A stretch of 64,000 nucleotides of DNA from Enoplolaimus lenunculus (lineage: Eukaryota > Nematoda > Enoplea > Enoplida > Thoracostomopsidae), in contig JASANG010001478.1 of NCBI GenBank assembly GCA_030248215.1, positions 1-64,000 on the forward strand, in the 5' to 3' direction. Both the position numbers and the translations under genes were made by a program. Numbering within the stretch: the stretch's first letter is position 1; each line of letters starts with the position of its first letter. A model generated the notes under the pieces. That model did no database searches. It saw only the letters and a program-made list of their open reading frames with translations, and had not been told where the DNA came from. This document shows positions 23,712 to 36,344 of the stretch, piece after piece.

Positions 23712-24855
23712 GCTGGTAGTTATGTAGGTTACGATACCACGATTGTTTGTAAAATCATTAAAAGACGCATGCACTATGTGAAATGTTGATTTCGATTTTT
23801 TTTGGATTATTTTGTTTCCTCGTAAGATTTTGGGCTAGAAGGCCCTGAAACTTGCGAGCGAGAAGCCAGAGACATTTTAAAACATCGGCGGTTTTTGTTT
23901 CGACTGGTAATAGCGTGGAGCACTTTGAGGACTGGGGCACTCTAAATGAGGGTATGGGGGGTGGCTGCTCCGAGCCCTGCTATAAAGAACATAAACTATG
24001 AATACTACAAAATGTTAGGGTGTTTTAAACATAAAATCTCAGTACAGAACGATATATTATCTAGCCCTATTGGAGTTGTATTGGTTGGATTTACAAGGTA
24101 AGGTAACACCCGCGTATTCGAAACAAAGGGTATAAGTCGTTACAAGAAGTAAAAGATACCGAGTTCTGAACAAAATATTAGTCAAGCTTATTTTAGTAAA
24201 ATATTCTCAATCTGCTCTAAGTGTAAGAATTTTTATAACGGTTAATTTTTAAAATACCGAAATCCTGCCTGAATTACGGTTTGAACATATTTAGCACAGA
24301 TGTAGAAACTGTTCAAAATTTGAAGGAAAAATTTCTGAAGTGTCCGCATAGAGAATTCGTTGCATTGAACTGAAAACTCAGAGGTCCGCATAAGGAATAA
24401 CTTGTCTAACCATAAGAGTGAGAGATGCGAGACAAAAATTCTGCATCAATCCAGAAGACACAATATTGGCGACTAAACGTTCCTGTGTCATACAACGAAA
24501 TCACGTTCAAATCAAACTCAATTGCAAAATTTGAACTTTTAAGAATAGTAACTCAACTTTATACAATATTTGTTCGTCGCTTTTTTCCATTCGTGCTCAG
24601 TGCGCTTATGTATAGTAGTTTTTCCGTTTTGTTTGTGCGGTAAACGAGTTATAAACTCTCAGGTCTACGCAAAACATAAAACTAATATCATGTCTGCGCT
24701 GCTATAAAAATAGGAACACACCACAACCATTGCGATTATTGAACTTTTATGTTTTATTTTTCGAATATTTTATAATGCTGAATTCCCATAGCAAAACTCG
24801 TCGCGTTTGAACAATTATTGTAGGGTTCAGATCATTGAAATTCATTACCAAAGGG

Positions 24856-24946
24856 GGCCCATGTTACTATAAAGGCCGTCCCAATTTCCCGGGACACAAA
24901 TATACCCGGAGTGCACACTTATGCGCTCCTGTTTACATATGCACAG
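24856..24946. mobile_element. one end of a TTAC-subtype hAT-like MITE
   Basis: GGCCCATGTTACTATAAAGG followed by CCGTCCC and a CGGGAC block. It runs into a TA-rich microsatellite and a CTGTCCCAT array; no matching right end was found, so whether these form one element is unknown. Confidence 0.5.
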
Positions 24947-24959
24947 GCAGATATATTTA

Positions 24960-25050
24960 AAAGAGTATATATAATATATATGTATATATAATATATATTA
25001 TATATATATAATATATTATATATTATATATATTATATATACATATATATC
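24960..25050. repeat. TA-rich microsatellite
   Basis: About 90 bp of alternating TATA/ATAT words, directly before the CTGTCCCAT array. Confidence 0.85.
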
Positions 25051-25392
25051 TGTCCCATCTGTCCCGACTGTCCCATCTGTCCCGTTTGTCCCATCTGTTC
25101 CGTTTGTCCCATCTGTCCCATCTGTCCAAACTGTCCCATTTTTCCCAACTGTCCCAACTATCCCATCTGTCTCATCTGTCCCAACTGCCCCATCTGTCCA
25201 AACTGTCCCATCTGTCCTATCTGTCCCATTTTTTTCCAACTGTCTTATCTGTCCCAACTATCCCATCTATCCCAACTGTCCCAACTCTCCCATCTGTCCC
25301 ACCTGTCCCAATTGTCCCATCTGTCCCAACTGAACTGTCCCATCTCTCTCAACTGTCCCATCTGTCCCAAGTGTCCCATCTGTCCGATCTGT
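25048..25392. repeat. CTGTCCCAT/CTGTCCCAA minisatellite
   Basis: Array of 9-10-bp units (CTGTCCCAT, CTGTCCCAAC, CTGTCCAAA) with frequent variants. Open frames give Ser-His-Leu or Thr-Asp-Gly repeats on either strand; there is no sign of real coding. Confidence 0.9.
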
Positions 25393-25564
25393 ACACTGGA
25401 AAATTAAAACAAATTTGCTTTAAACACAGAACACAAATAAGACACAAATTCCTATGAAAAAGTGTGCAAGTCAAATCCAGTTGAACAGATAATAAAAGCA
25501 CCTAGACCGCTATCAAAGTTACCATTTTTAATCGGAACTTTATAATGAATGCATGAAACAGTCG

Positions 25565-25734
25565 AACCATGTTACTTTAAGTGGCGTCCAGGCTTCTGGA
25601 GGGTCCATAAAAGCATAGGTTTAGATTCTAGATTACATTTTTTGCTTAGGCTTAGGCTTAGAACACATTTTGCAACGCTTAGGCTTAGGAATACGCTTAT
25701 TCTACTGTTACGCCCCTTAAAGTAACATTGGCCC
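25565..25734. mobile_element. hAT-like MITE, TTAC subtype, TTAGGC-type interior
   Basis: 170 bp. Ends AACCATGTTACTTTAAG and the inverse of GGGCCAATGTTACTTTAAGG. A perfect 8-bp duplication AACAGTCG flanks it (25557-25564 and 25735-25742). TTAGGC words lie in the interior. Confidence 0.85.
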
Positions 25735-26304
25735 AACAGTCGTTCATAAATATAAATTTAATGTTTCGTTTTTCTAAAATTCACAGCCAACCATCGGTCC
25801 ATGGCTAAACTCTTGAGCCAAAAAATTTCAAATCACGGATTTATTTATGGACAGCATGTAATATACTTTTACTCGCGTACGCTCTAACAGTTTACAGCAA
25901 TAAGCAAGTATTCGAGTAACAAAACTTTCTATCTAGTTTTCTGATCAAATTCTCCAACTACTGACGGACGAAACTCATATCGACCTCATTTTTACTTTCT
26001 CTCGGCCAGTGTGAAAAACGCATCTACATTTTGTGCAAAAAAACTTCATGAAAATACATATATTTTACCTTTAACAACTCTCTGTTCGTTTTCGCAGAGT
26101 TCCTCAAAAGTATACCTACGCATACAGAGACAGCGTTGCGTTTTATACAACGAATTTTGATACGAGCATTGAATTTTACGTTAGAATTTAATAATGAAAA
26201 CAATCTTGTATTTGCAAAATATTACAAATGTAAAAAAGGGTTCTTAAAGGAGACGCGATTAACCAATGCGTCGAACTTTTTGGTTTATTCGATTTACGGC
26301 ACGG

Positions 26305-26456
26305 ATCAATGTGGAGAACAGGGGCGGAACAGTATTAGAAGCATATTCCTAAGCCTAAGCGTAAGCCTAAGCTTAAACCTAAACCTAAGCGTAAGAACGC
26401 GCATATTCCTAAGCCTAAGCTTTAGCCTAAGCCAAGCAAAAAATAGTCTAAAGCTT
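26305..26456. mobile_element. TTAGGC-type hAT-like MITE, truncated
   Basis: Begins CAATGTGGAGAACAGGGGCG and continues with CCTAAGCCTAAGCG words to AATAGTCTAAAGCTTC, then stops before the expected right end. Confidence 0.7.
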
Positions 26457-26673
26457 CTTTGATTTGGTTGCATCAACACAATCTGCGTCCTGGCTCATCT
26501 GCGATGTCTGTCATTTTATTAGTACCCTTGGACACTTGCAACGTAAAAAACAAGGCTGAAACACAACACATTTCGAAAAGCTTTGGAATTGCAATACAAT
26601 TCACATTTTATTGACTTTCGCGGTCCTCGATCGGCATTCGTACGTATCAAATATACATTCAGTATTCGATTAA

Positions 26674-26936
26674 CCCTTTCTCACATGAATATTTTCTATT
26701 TCCCCTGAGACCTACTTTACGCTAGGATTCGAACTCCAGTGACTGGAGTGGGAGGCGTATACCATCACCACTCAGCTATAGGAGCTTGACGCTCGAGCCC
26801 GAGGGGGCCTATCACGTCTTGTGGTGATTCAGTACTATGTATACGTGTTGCAAGTGTTAAACACGGTGCGATATATACTGTTTAACGCATATACACTGCG
26901 CTGAGTTGCCTACAGGCAACTCAATGTGAGAAGGGG
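26674..26936. mobile_element. piggyBac-like MITE enclosing tRNA-like sequence (copy 1)
   Basis: 263 bp between TTAA (26670-26673) and TTAT, with ends CCCTTTCTCACAT and CCCCTTCTCACATTGAG as inverted repeats, typical of piggyBac-type insertion. The interior on the minus strand has a tRNA-like A box (TAGCTGAGTGGTGATGG) and B box (GAGTTCGAATCC), so it could be read by RNA polymerase III. Confidence 0.75.
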
Positions 26937-26969
26937 TTATAGATAGTAAACTGAAAATTTTTCGTTTAA

Positions 26970-27187
26970 CCCTTTCTCACATGAATATTTTGTAGTTTCC
27001 CTGAGACCTACTTTTATGCTAGGATTCGAAGTCCAGTGACTGGAGTGGGAGGCGTATACCATCACCACTCAGCTATTGGAGCTTGACGCTCGAGCCCGAG
27101 CGGGCTCTCACGTCTTGTGGTGATTTAACTGTTTAACGCATATACACTGCGCGTAGTTGCCTATAGGCAACTCAATGTGAGAAGGGG
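26970..27187. mobile_element. piggyBac-like MITE enclosing tRNA-like sequence (copy 2)
   Basis: 218 bp flanked by perfect TTAA (26966-26969 and 27188-27191), ends CCCTTTCTCACATG and inverse CCCCTTCTCACATTG. It is a close relative of copy 1, 30 bp away, in the same orientation, lacking about 45 bp near one end. Confidence 0.82.
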
Positions 27188-27191
27188 TTAA

Positions 27192-28040
27192 TGCTTATTG
27201 TTATTAACTCAGAAATAACTAACTCGCTAGCTGAGTTGGTTATTCAACTCATTGGAATTTACAGTGTTCGTAGTGGAATTTTTTCGTTACGAAATCATGT
27301 ACGAAGGCCGTCGCTAAATAGTTCAATTACGTCCTGCAGGCGCAACCACCAAATCAACGAGTAGCAAAAAAAGCACAATTTGTCAGTGAATTTGGGAATC
27401 GAAACATGTTCAGTGGAATTGCCAATAACTGAAGCAAAGGCGTTGCTCGCCTTTTGGACGCCGCGCGCAAAAAAGTGAAATTTTAGGTGATATCCACAGT
27501 AACGCGTACACGCTATCCAACACTTTGTCAACAAACAAAATAAAGATACAAGGAATCGTTTCAAAAACACAAATTGCTTTTCACGCTTTGTATCAAAAAG
27601 CTTTCATATTGATGAGAGAGAAAATGACATTTTGAGCGTTTCGTTGCACTAGCTATTCATTTCAGCGTTTCTCCACTTACAAACAAGGATTTCGTACCTT
27701 ATTCAAGCGCTAATGCAATCAACATATGTGGTTTGATGTTGAGTTGTTTCATGCGTTGCCGCAGGAATGGCTCGCTTCCATGGTCTCCGAGCAAACTGCG
27801 AGTTGCTTATTGCCGAATCGCTGATTCAGCAAATTAACCACTTCGGGATAATTAGTATCGGTCAACCGGTAGACCTCCGCCGCGAGTAGGGAATCTCCAT
27901 CTTAATAACGATCTCACTTGAAATTTCAAGGTGTCTTCACAGAATTTTTCGATTTGAAGCTTTGGCAATTTTGTGGAGCATGCACCGCTGCGTCATTTTT
28001 GGAACACTTACTTTTAACATGTACTTTTGACGTTCTAGCG
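27192..28040. other. spacer, no gene recognised
   Basis: No exon with a recognisable domain, tRNA or repeat family was found. The longest minus-strand open frame (27295-27570) has no family resemblance or splice support. Confidence 0.45.
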
Positions 28041-28250
28041 AGAACCTCTTAGTCTAAAGCTTAAGCCCACTCTATTGCAGTCCCACAGAAAAGCGTTCTG
28101 ACCCTGATCTTTACCTGGATCGAAGTTTCGAACTCAATTTTATTTCGGTTCTGGGGTCATTTATACACTACAATTAGGGATAATTGACATTTATGGACTC
28201 TAACTTGGGATCTGGGACTGTATCCGCTTACGGACTATTATAAGGGATAG

Positions 28251-28432
28251 AACCCATGTATAGAACAGCGCCGGACCGTCTTCCAAAGGGGCTATAACAG
28301 AGTCAGGTTAAGCTTTTGGACTAATTTTTTTGATTACGGTTAGGCTTACGAATAGGCTCATCCTTACGCTTAGACTTACTCTTAGGAATATGCTTATACT
28401 ACACCGTTCCGGCCCTGTTCTATACATGGGCC
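28251..28432. mobile_element. hAT-like MITE inserted in a dispersed repeat (filled site)
   Basis: 182 bp. Ends AACCCATGTATAGAACAG and the inverse of GGCCCATGTATAGAACAGGG. Flanking duplication AGGGATAG (28243-28250) and AGGGATAC (28433-28440). The repeat it interrupts has an uninterrupted copy near 21147 reading TAGGGATACGGACTCC, which confirms the boundaries and the 8-bp duplication. Confidence 0.9.
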
Positions 28433-28669
28433 AGGGATACGAACTCCTACTGATTGGGACTCAAAATGGGGAGAACTCCTATTGATTGGGACTCAAAATG
28501 GGGACCCCATTCTTATTCGGGTCACGGCCAGTGTTACGCTAAAGGTCGTTCCATTAAGTCCTGGGACAGCAAGGTACCAGGGATACACAAATCAAATATA
28601 ATTGGGACAGTGCGTACAGTTGATTAAAATAGTACATAAAAACAAGTTGAACCGTTTTCTAAGCAAAAT

Positions 28670-28725
28670 TCAAAGTTTACGCTTATACTACTGTTACGGC
28701 TCTGTTCCATACGTTGGGCCCTGTT
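28670..28725. mobile_element. terminal fragment of TTAGGC-type MITE
   Basis: GCTTATACTACTGTTACGGC then CTGTTCCATACGTTGGGCC, the right-hand end of the family only. Confidence 0.55.
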
Positions 28726-29717
28726 AGCAGGTTCAAATTTCGTGTCACAACGATCAAATTTCGTGTTTCCCTGCCGCGGATACTCTGCATAGAATATCAA
28801 ATTCTTTACCCTTTCGGGAACAAATCCAAGAAATAGACAGTTAAAATATTATAAACTGAACTAAAAATGAACAATATCACTGAACTTCAGAAAAACTATC
28901 GAAAACACGGTTGCTCATTTAATATCATAATAATGTTAATCAACAGAGCTCGTGCAAATACAACCAACTCAAAATAATACACAATATAGAGCTTTTGACA
29001 ATTTATTATTACGCGAATGCGCAGTGTAAACACTTCACAAAAGTGAAAGCCCTTCGGGCTCAACTGTCAAGCTCTTATACTCGAGCAGTAATGCGAAATA
29101 CCGCTCTTCAGTGGTCTGGGTAAAGGTTGTTTCGATACGTCAACGCATGACTATTAAGTAATTGAAATATTGAGTAATGGGCTATTTATATCTCATCGTG
29201 CATGCGTTCGTATAGTTCACAGCACTACAAATTAGTGAGTGTTCGATTTTAAATAAAATACGATCGTTCAGGAGAACGTGTTCTACGAAAGGTCTTGACG
29301 TTAAACCATGGGACATCAACCGGTGGCCCCGGTTCGGAACTGGGGAAAAACTTTTGAGGGGGGTTACAGAATTTTCCACAAAGCGTCACTTGCACTAGCA
29401 AGCGTTAAGCTACGCCTACATCTAAATATATAGTCAAAAACGATAGTATTGCATAATTTGCTAGTGCGTAATAAACACATGTCAAATATATACACATCAC
29501 AGCTAGTTCATAATATACTGCTTATGGTTGGGGCTTTTGGTAAGTGGGAAAGCCCCAAACCCAGTAGCAAACCCTTATGTATCATTTTTGCGAGGGAGTT
29601 TGCTAACACTTATCGAAAAATATCCTGAGCAGTTCAAATCGGTATGTTATCACATATTTATACAATCCGTAATCTATCATTTGAGGCAAGATTAGGTAAT
29701 GTTCCACCATCGATAAT

Positions 29718-32700
29718 TTACTTTTTTGATGTAAGCTTAGGCAACGTTCCCATGTATTTACAAATAATTGATAACATAACCTCATCAGCGCCGGCGCCGA
29801 TAGATAACAAACGAAGGTCACGGAATGCACGCGAAACAAATGACTCATCAGAATAACCCATTCCTCCCCAGTATTGTAAACAAGAATCAGCAACTTCTCG
29901 AGCCAGTCTTCCCGCTTTAAGTTTAGCCATGCTTGCAAGTTTTGTAACGTCTTCACCTTGGACATATTCAGCTGGAAAATAACTTGACATGTTTACTCAA
30001 CAAGCAACCATGATTGTTATCGTTTAAGAAACTAATCTACCACCATTAAGTATTTCAACAGGTTTTGCTGCTGTTTGTTAAATCTAGATAAATATTTTGG
30101 TTTCGGACAGACACCCGAATCTTGGGCAAAAGGATATTATCAAGACAGTTTCGGTTTCGGCCAAAAATTAAAATTATACATGAATCTACGCAAGTGTCGC
30201 AGAAATTAGAACAATCTTGTATTTAGGCAACCTTGTTTCCGAACACGTTGAAAGTTATGAAAAAATGATCAATGAAATTGAATACTATTGAATCAGGTTG
30301 GACCGGAACCTACTTGCAAGCTGGAACTGTAACCCGATAAACCGAAACCGAACCTTTTATGAAAATTTCCTCAACGCCCCCTTTACAGAGGGAAGTCACT
30401 TTAATATGAGATGAAAAGGGTCTCGTGCGAGAAATTTTAGTGACATCAAATACTGATAAAACTTAATCATGCCTCACTCCACTAATAACATTAATACCAG
30501 GCAAAAACAGCTACTTTAAAGAACGAAGATCTTGAAAGCAGCAAATCTAAAAGTTTCGGCTTCGGTTTGTAATCATTAAACGGGAACCAGAACCTGCTAA
30601 ACCGGAAGCGAAACTTATAACATAACTTCCGGTCGAACCACATATGGAATATCATAACGCACACTAAAACCAAAACCTCAGCGGCCCCTATTTTTGAATA
30701 TGTAACAATTTCGATTCCAAAAATATTGTTCAAAATTTAAGAGCGATGTTAATAGATAGATAGATAAGATACAGTAAGGATATAACGCCACAATAGGCGC
30801 TCGTGTAGACAAATTAGAAGATTGCCCATTTCGACATCCTAAAACCTTAAATACTTAATGTAGCGATGTTAATAAGAGCATCAATTTTAACATTATGAAA
30901 AATGCAAAATTAGTCATTTACTGAAATTCGGTGAACCTCCGACAAAAATATCACTTGATCTGGATGTGTATTTTCTACTACAGCCACATCGGATCACGTT
31001 ACTTGAATAAAGAAACTACAATAAAAACTTTTAGGTGACGCTGCCTTAAAATAATATGTATTATAAATACAGTCGAATAAACAATAATGAGTAATTTTTA
31101 CCAACACATCGATATAACAACGCGCGTAAGGCTTCGATTTCGGTTTGCAATTCAGCAAGCCGAAAATGGATGACTTGATTATTGAGCAATGGCTGGCCAA
31201 ATGCCACTCGTTCACGTGTATAATCAATGGTTGATTGAATAACGCGATCCAGGGTATTCAAGACTGAAACAAAATCAACGCATTCTATTTATTCTGACAT
31301 TTTTCCAAAATCATTTAATTTAAGGTAAAAGCAGAACTGAGATTGCTTCTTAAACCGGACTTAGTAAGTAAATACCTTAAACCAAACTTAGTACATAAAG
31401 CATAAATACATACCTTGGATTACCACGGTACATGTCAACATCGTTAAAACTTATATCAGTCAAAAGTTTCTGCCGGGGCGCGTTCAATTTCTCGCAAAAA
31501 ATAATCACAGTTGACTTCCTATGAAATTATAGTTATGATTAGTTGCCAATTCTCCGTAGTGACGTAACCGTTATTAATCATTACAACAAGGAAAGCAGAC
31601 ATCGCCTAAAACATTACACAGTAATGTATAATTTCACGTGAAATTTACATACCGCTGGCTGTGCCCCACATTCGTTCGTTCTGAAATTGCATCATTTGGT
31701 ATACAAATCCCATGCCAGGCTGTCCAATTATATTTTTTGCAGGAACACGAACATCCTCAAAAAACAGCGTTGCTGTGTCTGAACTGTGATTACCGATCTT
31801 CGTAATTTTTGACCGTTTCACACCTTTAGCATAATTAAATTTCAATAATAATAAAACATTATAAATTTAAATACTAACGAAACGCTGCAGAAAGTGATGC
31901 AAAAAATACAACAAATAGTTGCAATTCAGTAAACTTTATTCTCTGTCGATACAAGTTAACAGATCTAAAATTTACCTAAATTAAAAACGTTTAACAAGAC
32001 ATGACGTGACACCATTAAATGTACAGATACATAGATATAAGTAGAAGGAAATCCTTAATGTGATTAGACACAAGTTGGGCCGCTACACACTCTTTTAAAA
32101 ACTAAATTCTTAATTTCTTGAATAGTGCGTTATGGGCAATTAACACAAAAAAGCCAACCTGGATCATTTAATGGGACACAAACAAGACTTTTATTTCTAT
32201 ACGGCCCGTCTTGTCTACTCGTATTCACAAGAAGGCAAATCCAATCGGCTTTCATTCCATTAGTAATCCACATTTTGCTGCCGTTTATTATTAAATCGCC
32301 ACCATCTTGAACTGCGTTTGTCTGAATGCCTAAAAGCAAAGTTGAATACGCATCTAACAATACTTGAATTAAAGCTTTTTCCAAAACGTGGAACATCAGG
32401 CACTACGAGAATAAATACAGCCAGTCGTAGTGGAACTACATGTATTGTGCGAAGCTCGAACACACTTAAGCAATTAAGCTAATATGCGCATTAGTTATTA
32501 GCTAACTATTCATTATGGGTTTTGGAGGTTTGTAAACTACTTATTGAGATTCCTCACACCCAAAAAACCTTCAGTAACCCTAATAACTAATGAAATAATT
32601 TAAAAAGTCCTACGATAGGCTTATCAATTAAGTTAATCTGCAAATTAGCTATTAGCTAACTATTCAATTAACGGATTTAAAGGCTTGCAAACAATTTATT

Positions 32701-35700
32701 GTTAAAACTAGATTGGTTGTAACCCTAATAATTAATTAAATATTGTAAAAAGTTTTAATTTAGGCTTAACAATGTTTATATACAAATGAGCTATTAGCTA
32801 TCTATTCAATTATCGGTTTTGGAGATTTGTAATAAACAATTTATTCAGATCACTTGCACCCCAAAACCATTTACTGCTGAAATTAGATTGCTTGTAACAC
32901 TAATAATTAGTGAAATAATGTAAAAAGTCCTAAATTAGGCTTAACTAATTATGCAAATTAGCCTGTAGCTAATAAACCACTTAAAATTTTAGAACCCCAA
33001 TGAGAGGTTAACACCACACGATAATTAGCTTTAAAACAAAAGAAAATCGGTTCAGCGGTTCCTGAGATTCTTTTCGGACGAATAGACGGACGGACATTCG
33101 CTCAATAATTTGGTCAAACGTGTAGTTGATAACAGTATTTTAGTTCCCACAGAAATCACTTAAAGTATGCATACTTCCAACGTCTGAACCACAAGACGGT
33201 TCCGAGACACCAATACTAACGACACAATCGCCTGCAATTGTTGGCTTCAAAAACTGGTCACGCAACTCATCACTGCCAAACCTAAATAAAATAAAGTAGT
33301 GAAGAAGATAAAGTTTGATTTTGATCTAGCTAAATATAATATGAATACTTGCTTTGAGAACATAGCGGGATGCAGCTGCAGGGATGACTGTCTTAATGAA
33401 AATAATATTAGACTGGATATTACAGTTCAAAAGTATCTGCGCTTGTGAAATATAGTGGGAAGGAAATCAGGATGCGACCGAATATCCGGTTGCGGTTTAA
33501 TACCCGGCAAAAACCAATACCCGTATCTGGTTCCAATATCCGGTATAAACCTACCGGATACCGGGTATTTACGGTTGCGGTCATGCATACCATAAAACTG
33601 CTTTTAACAATTGGACATATTGAATATCTTGCTGTGATTACCTTTCTGGGCAAGTAAAGGTGATAAGTCATTCACTAATTAAAATAGAATGAAAACATCT
33701 AAGATAACAATTAATTTTAATTCAGTAAACATTATGCTTTTGCTCGACTCAATTACTTTCAACTGCGATGCTCATATTTCCATGCTATATACGGTCCCCG
33801 TTCCGGTAAAAAATTCAATATCTGGTTCGGTTCCGGTAAATTAATGTCCGGTAAACCTTTGTGGAAACATACTCCATCGGTGTTAGAAAGCGTGTTAAGA
33901 ATTTATAACACAGTAATATTCGTCACTTACGTTGCAAGAGCTGGCGTCGCCATATCGGACTGCACTCCAATAGCCATTGGAACACCGGCACAATTGCACG
34001 ACGCATAAGCTTCTGCTACAGCAATGCTGTAACTGAAGTCTAGCCCAAGGCCACCATATTCTAAAAACAATATATACATCACAGACACAATTAAGCGCGC
34101 AGAAACCGCAATTGCGTTCAGTACGGTTGCGGTTCTTTAGCCGGGCCAGAGTTTTTGAGTGATCGCGGCTCAAGCGCGGTATGAACCGCGCAATATTCAG
34201 CCATCTTAATTGGTCTTCCAAAGGTTGCGAAGGGACGAACGCGACGGCACAACCGCAAGGCACTGTGAAAATTTTTAATTTAAATACTGCCGCGCAATGC
34301 CGCAAGCCAACAAATAGATTTTTCTATATTTTTGTAAGCAACGCATAGCGGCGTGCGGCGGTGAGCGCAACCTTAACAATGCTTCCTTCCGTGGCCTAAG
34401 CTATCGAAAGTGCTTACGCGTCATAGAATATGAGCTCACACACGCCGATACATTTTTAACACCTTAACAACGATCCTATTCCACTACTCTTTGTTTTGTT
34501 GCGTTGCGTTTGGTTGTAATATTTGTTTGGCCTGTTACTTTTAAGGGCATGCAGTTTTCCTTGGGCACCATAAAATAATAATAGTTTTCGTAGTTCTTAA
34601 CAAATTTTTATCGAAAAGCGCAGGACAAACAATATGAAACAAACGCAAGCTTTTAAATTCCGCTCCAAACTTTTAACTAGAACGAAAATGACAACGTTGC
34701 TTTAAAAATATTTAACCGGAATCGAAATTCCGTTTGTACCATGGATAAATTTTAAACATATAAAGCAAAACAACGTTGGGTGTCGCGATTGCAAATTTTG
34801 CTTTTTAAACTTAAATAGCACCTCTAAAACGAGCAGTTGCAATGATAGTTGCAATGACTTACCAACAGGCTTGCATACTCCAAAAATTCCTGCGTTTCCC
34901 AAAATTTTGAACAGCTGATGTGACGGAAATTCACCTTTGGCTTCCCAGTCGTCAACAAATGGATTAATGTCTTTTTCAATTATCTATAAGTTCTACGCAA
35001 AATGTTAAATAATAAAAATAAACCCGCAGTATGTCACAAATTTATCTCACTTATTTCCCAACTCCAACGTATTTGTTTTACAAGCAGAGTGGCACCGAAT
35101 CCATTATTTGACCGAATAAGAATCCGAATTCGAACGTTGTATAAATTCACAATTTGTCTCAGAATACCAAGCTAAAACATCGCTTTTTGACTTGCAAAAG
35201 TAATAAACTTTATTGTATACTCCGCAAATCTACTTTTTTGCTATCAGCAGTTATTTTGTGCCCGATTTCGGTTCTGTGATTTGTAACTTGAAATAAAAAT
35301 AGTCACTTGTACGAAAATTACTCAATACTTTACACAACCGAATTCGAACCGCCAATTTTTGCCGAATGACAACTTCTGTTGTCACCCTGGTTACAACAGC
35401 TGTTTCTTTTTAGTAACAGTTATTTTTTTACTATCCGGCTACGGTAGAAAGTCTGGTGTTATTTTCACTTTCGTTTGTGGTATATTAGTTAAACTCGGCT
35501 GTTCATTTAATGTTTTCTGTTTTACAATGATTTTGTTCCTTCGTTCAAGGCTTTGATTAAAACTTTTTAAAAATAACTCGAGCCTAAATTTTCTCGTTAC
35601 CTACACAATGTGATCTTTCTTTTAACAAATATCAGACGTTGAAAAAGCAAAATAATTGTCATACCTTTGTAACGGTGTTTTGCAGTTGCAGATGTTCCTC

Positions 35701-35832
35701 ATTGTAAAGGTTGTTAGTTTGTCCTGATCCTCGCGTTTCCGAAATAGCAGGCACGGTTGAGTATCGCACAGGCAAGGCAAAATTCTTACCACATCGCAGA
35801 ATGCTACTTATGCAACCGGGCTTAAATAACAT
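29718..35832 (-). CDS. mitochondrial acyl-CoA dehydrogenase (8 exons, 427 aa, complete)
   Basis: FAD-dependent oxidation of acyl-CoA to trans-2-enoyl-CoA in mitochondrial fatty-acid or branched-chain breakdown. Minus-strand exons: 35832-35665, 34983-34863, 34060-33931, 33281-33175, 32329-32159, 31823-31653, 31263-31102, 29971-29718. All are GT-AG, phases match, total 1284 nt with stop. The N-terminus (MLFKPGCISSILRCGKN) is basic and Ser-rich, fitting a mitochondrial presequence. EYGGLGLDF and SEPSCGSD lie in the N-terminal and middle domains; INGSKMWITNG is the FAD/substrate segment; RERVAFGQPL and QYWGGMGY lie in the C-terminal helical domain. The C-terminal site that holds the catalytic Glu in short/medium-chain enzymes reads SIGAGADEV, while QNERM supplies Glu282 in the position used by isovaleryl-CoA and long-chain dehydrogenases. 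The exact subfamily is not assigned; it resembles invertebrate long-chain/ACAD-6-type proteins. Confidence 0.93.
32480..33110 (+). mobile_element. TTAGCTAATTAG-type dispersed repeat with internal tandem units
   Basis: Three to four degenerate units of about 150-165 bp, each with TTAGCTATTAGCTAACTATTC and CCCTAATAATTA words. It closes with AATCGGTTCAGCGGTTCCTG and ACGGACGGACATTCG. It lies in the acyl-CoA dehydrogenase intron between exons 33281-33175 and 32329-32159. Confidence 0.65.
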
Positions 35833-36344
35833 TCTGTGTTAACGGGCCAAATTATAATGTATCGATAGGCAACAATCTGGAGTGATAATATAAAATATGA
35901 AAGTACTGAAATCCTAAGTGTATTACTTTTAAACTCAGGTGAACTTAAACAAGAAACTGCAGTTTAGTTTTTGGAAATCATGAAGTTTTTTCAAAACTCG
36001 TTCAGAAACGTTCCGTTCAAGAAAAGTTGCTGAAACTACAAAAAATCTCATCACAACGTGACACACTTTCATGGTTGCTGATGGTGATGTGGACGGTGCC
36101 CTACATGTGACCGAGTTGTCCAAAAATTTTCAGGCACCTTCCTAAATTATGTTACTCTGAACCGTAAATAACGACAAGAAATCTGGATTCGACCGTTAGC
36201 ATAGTATCAATGGGGCAAAAACAAACCTCTTTTGTTGAAAACCTTGACAGAAATTATATAGGTACCACAGGATGGAAATCTCTGGAAGTCCTCGAGCAAA
36301 CGCAAAACAGTACTTGACTTTATAATACATCAAAATGTTAGTGA

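Noticed and set aside
24919-25457. Thr-Asp-Gly or Ser-His-Leu repeat proteins
   Set aside because: Explained by the CTGTCCCAT minisatellite; open on both strands, no gene signals.
27295-27570. 91-residue minus-strand open frame
   Set aside because: No family resemblance and no splice or promoter support.
35081-35398. Another CAGGG-type hAT MITE (CAGAGTGGCACC ... TCACCCTG)
   Set aside because: Ends are only loosely inverted and flanks (TTTACAAG, GTTACAAC) are not a convincing duplication.
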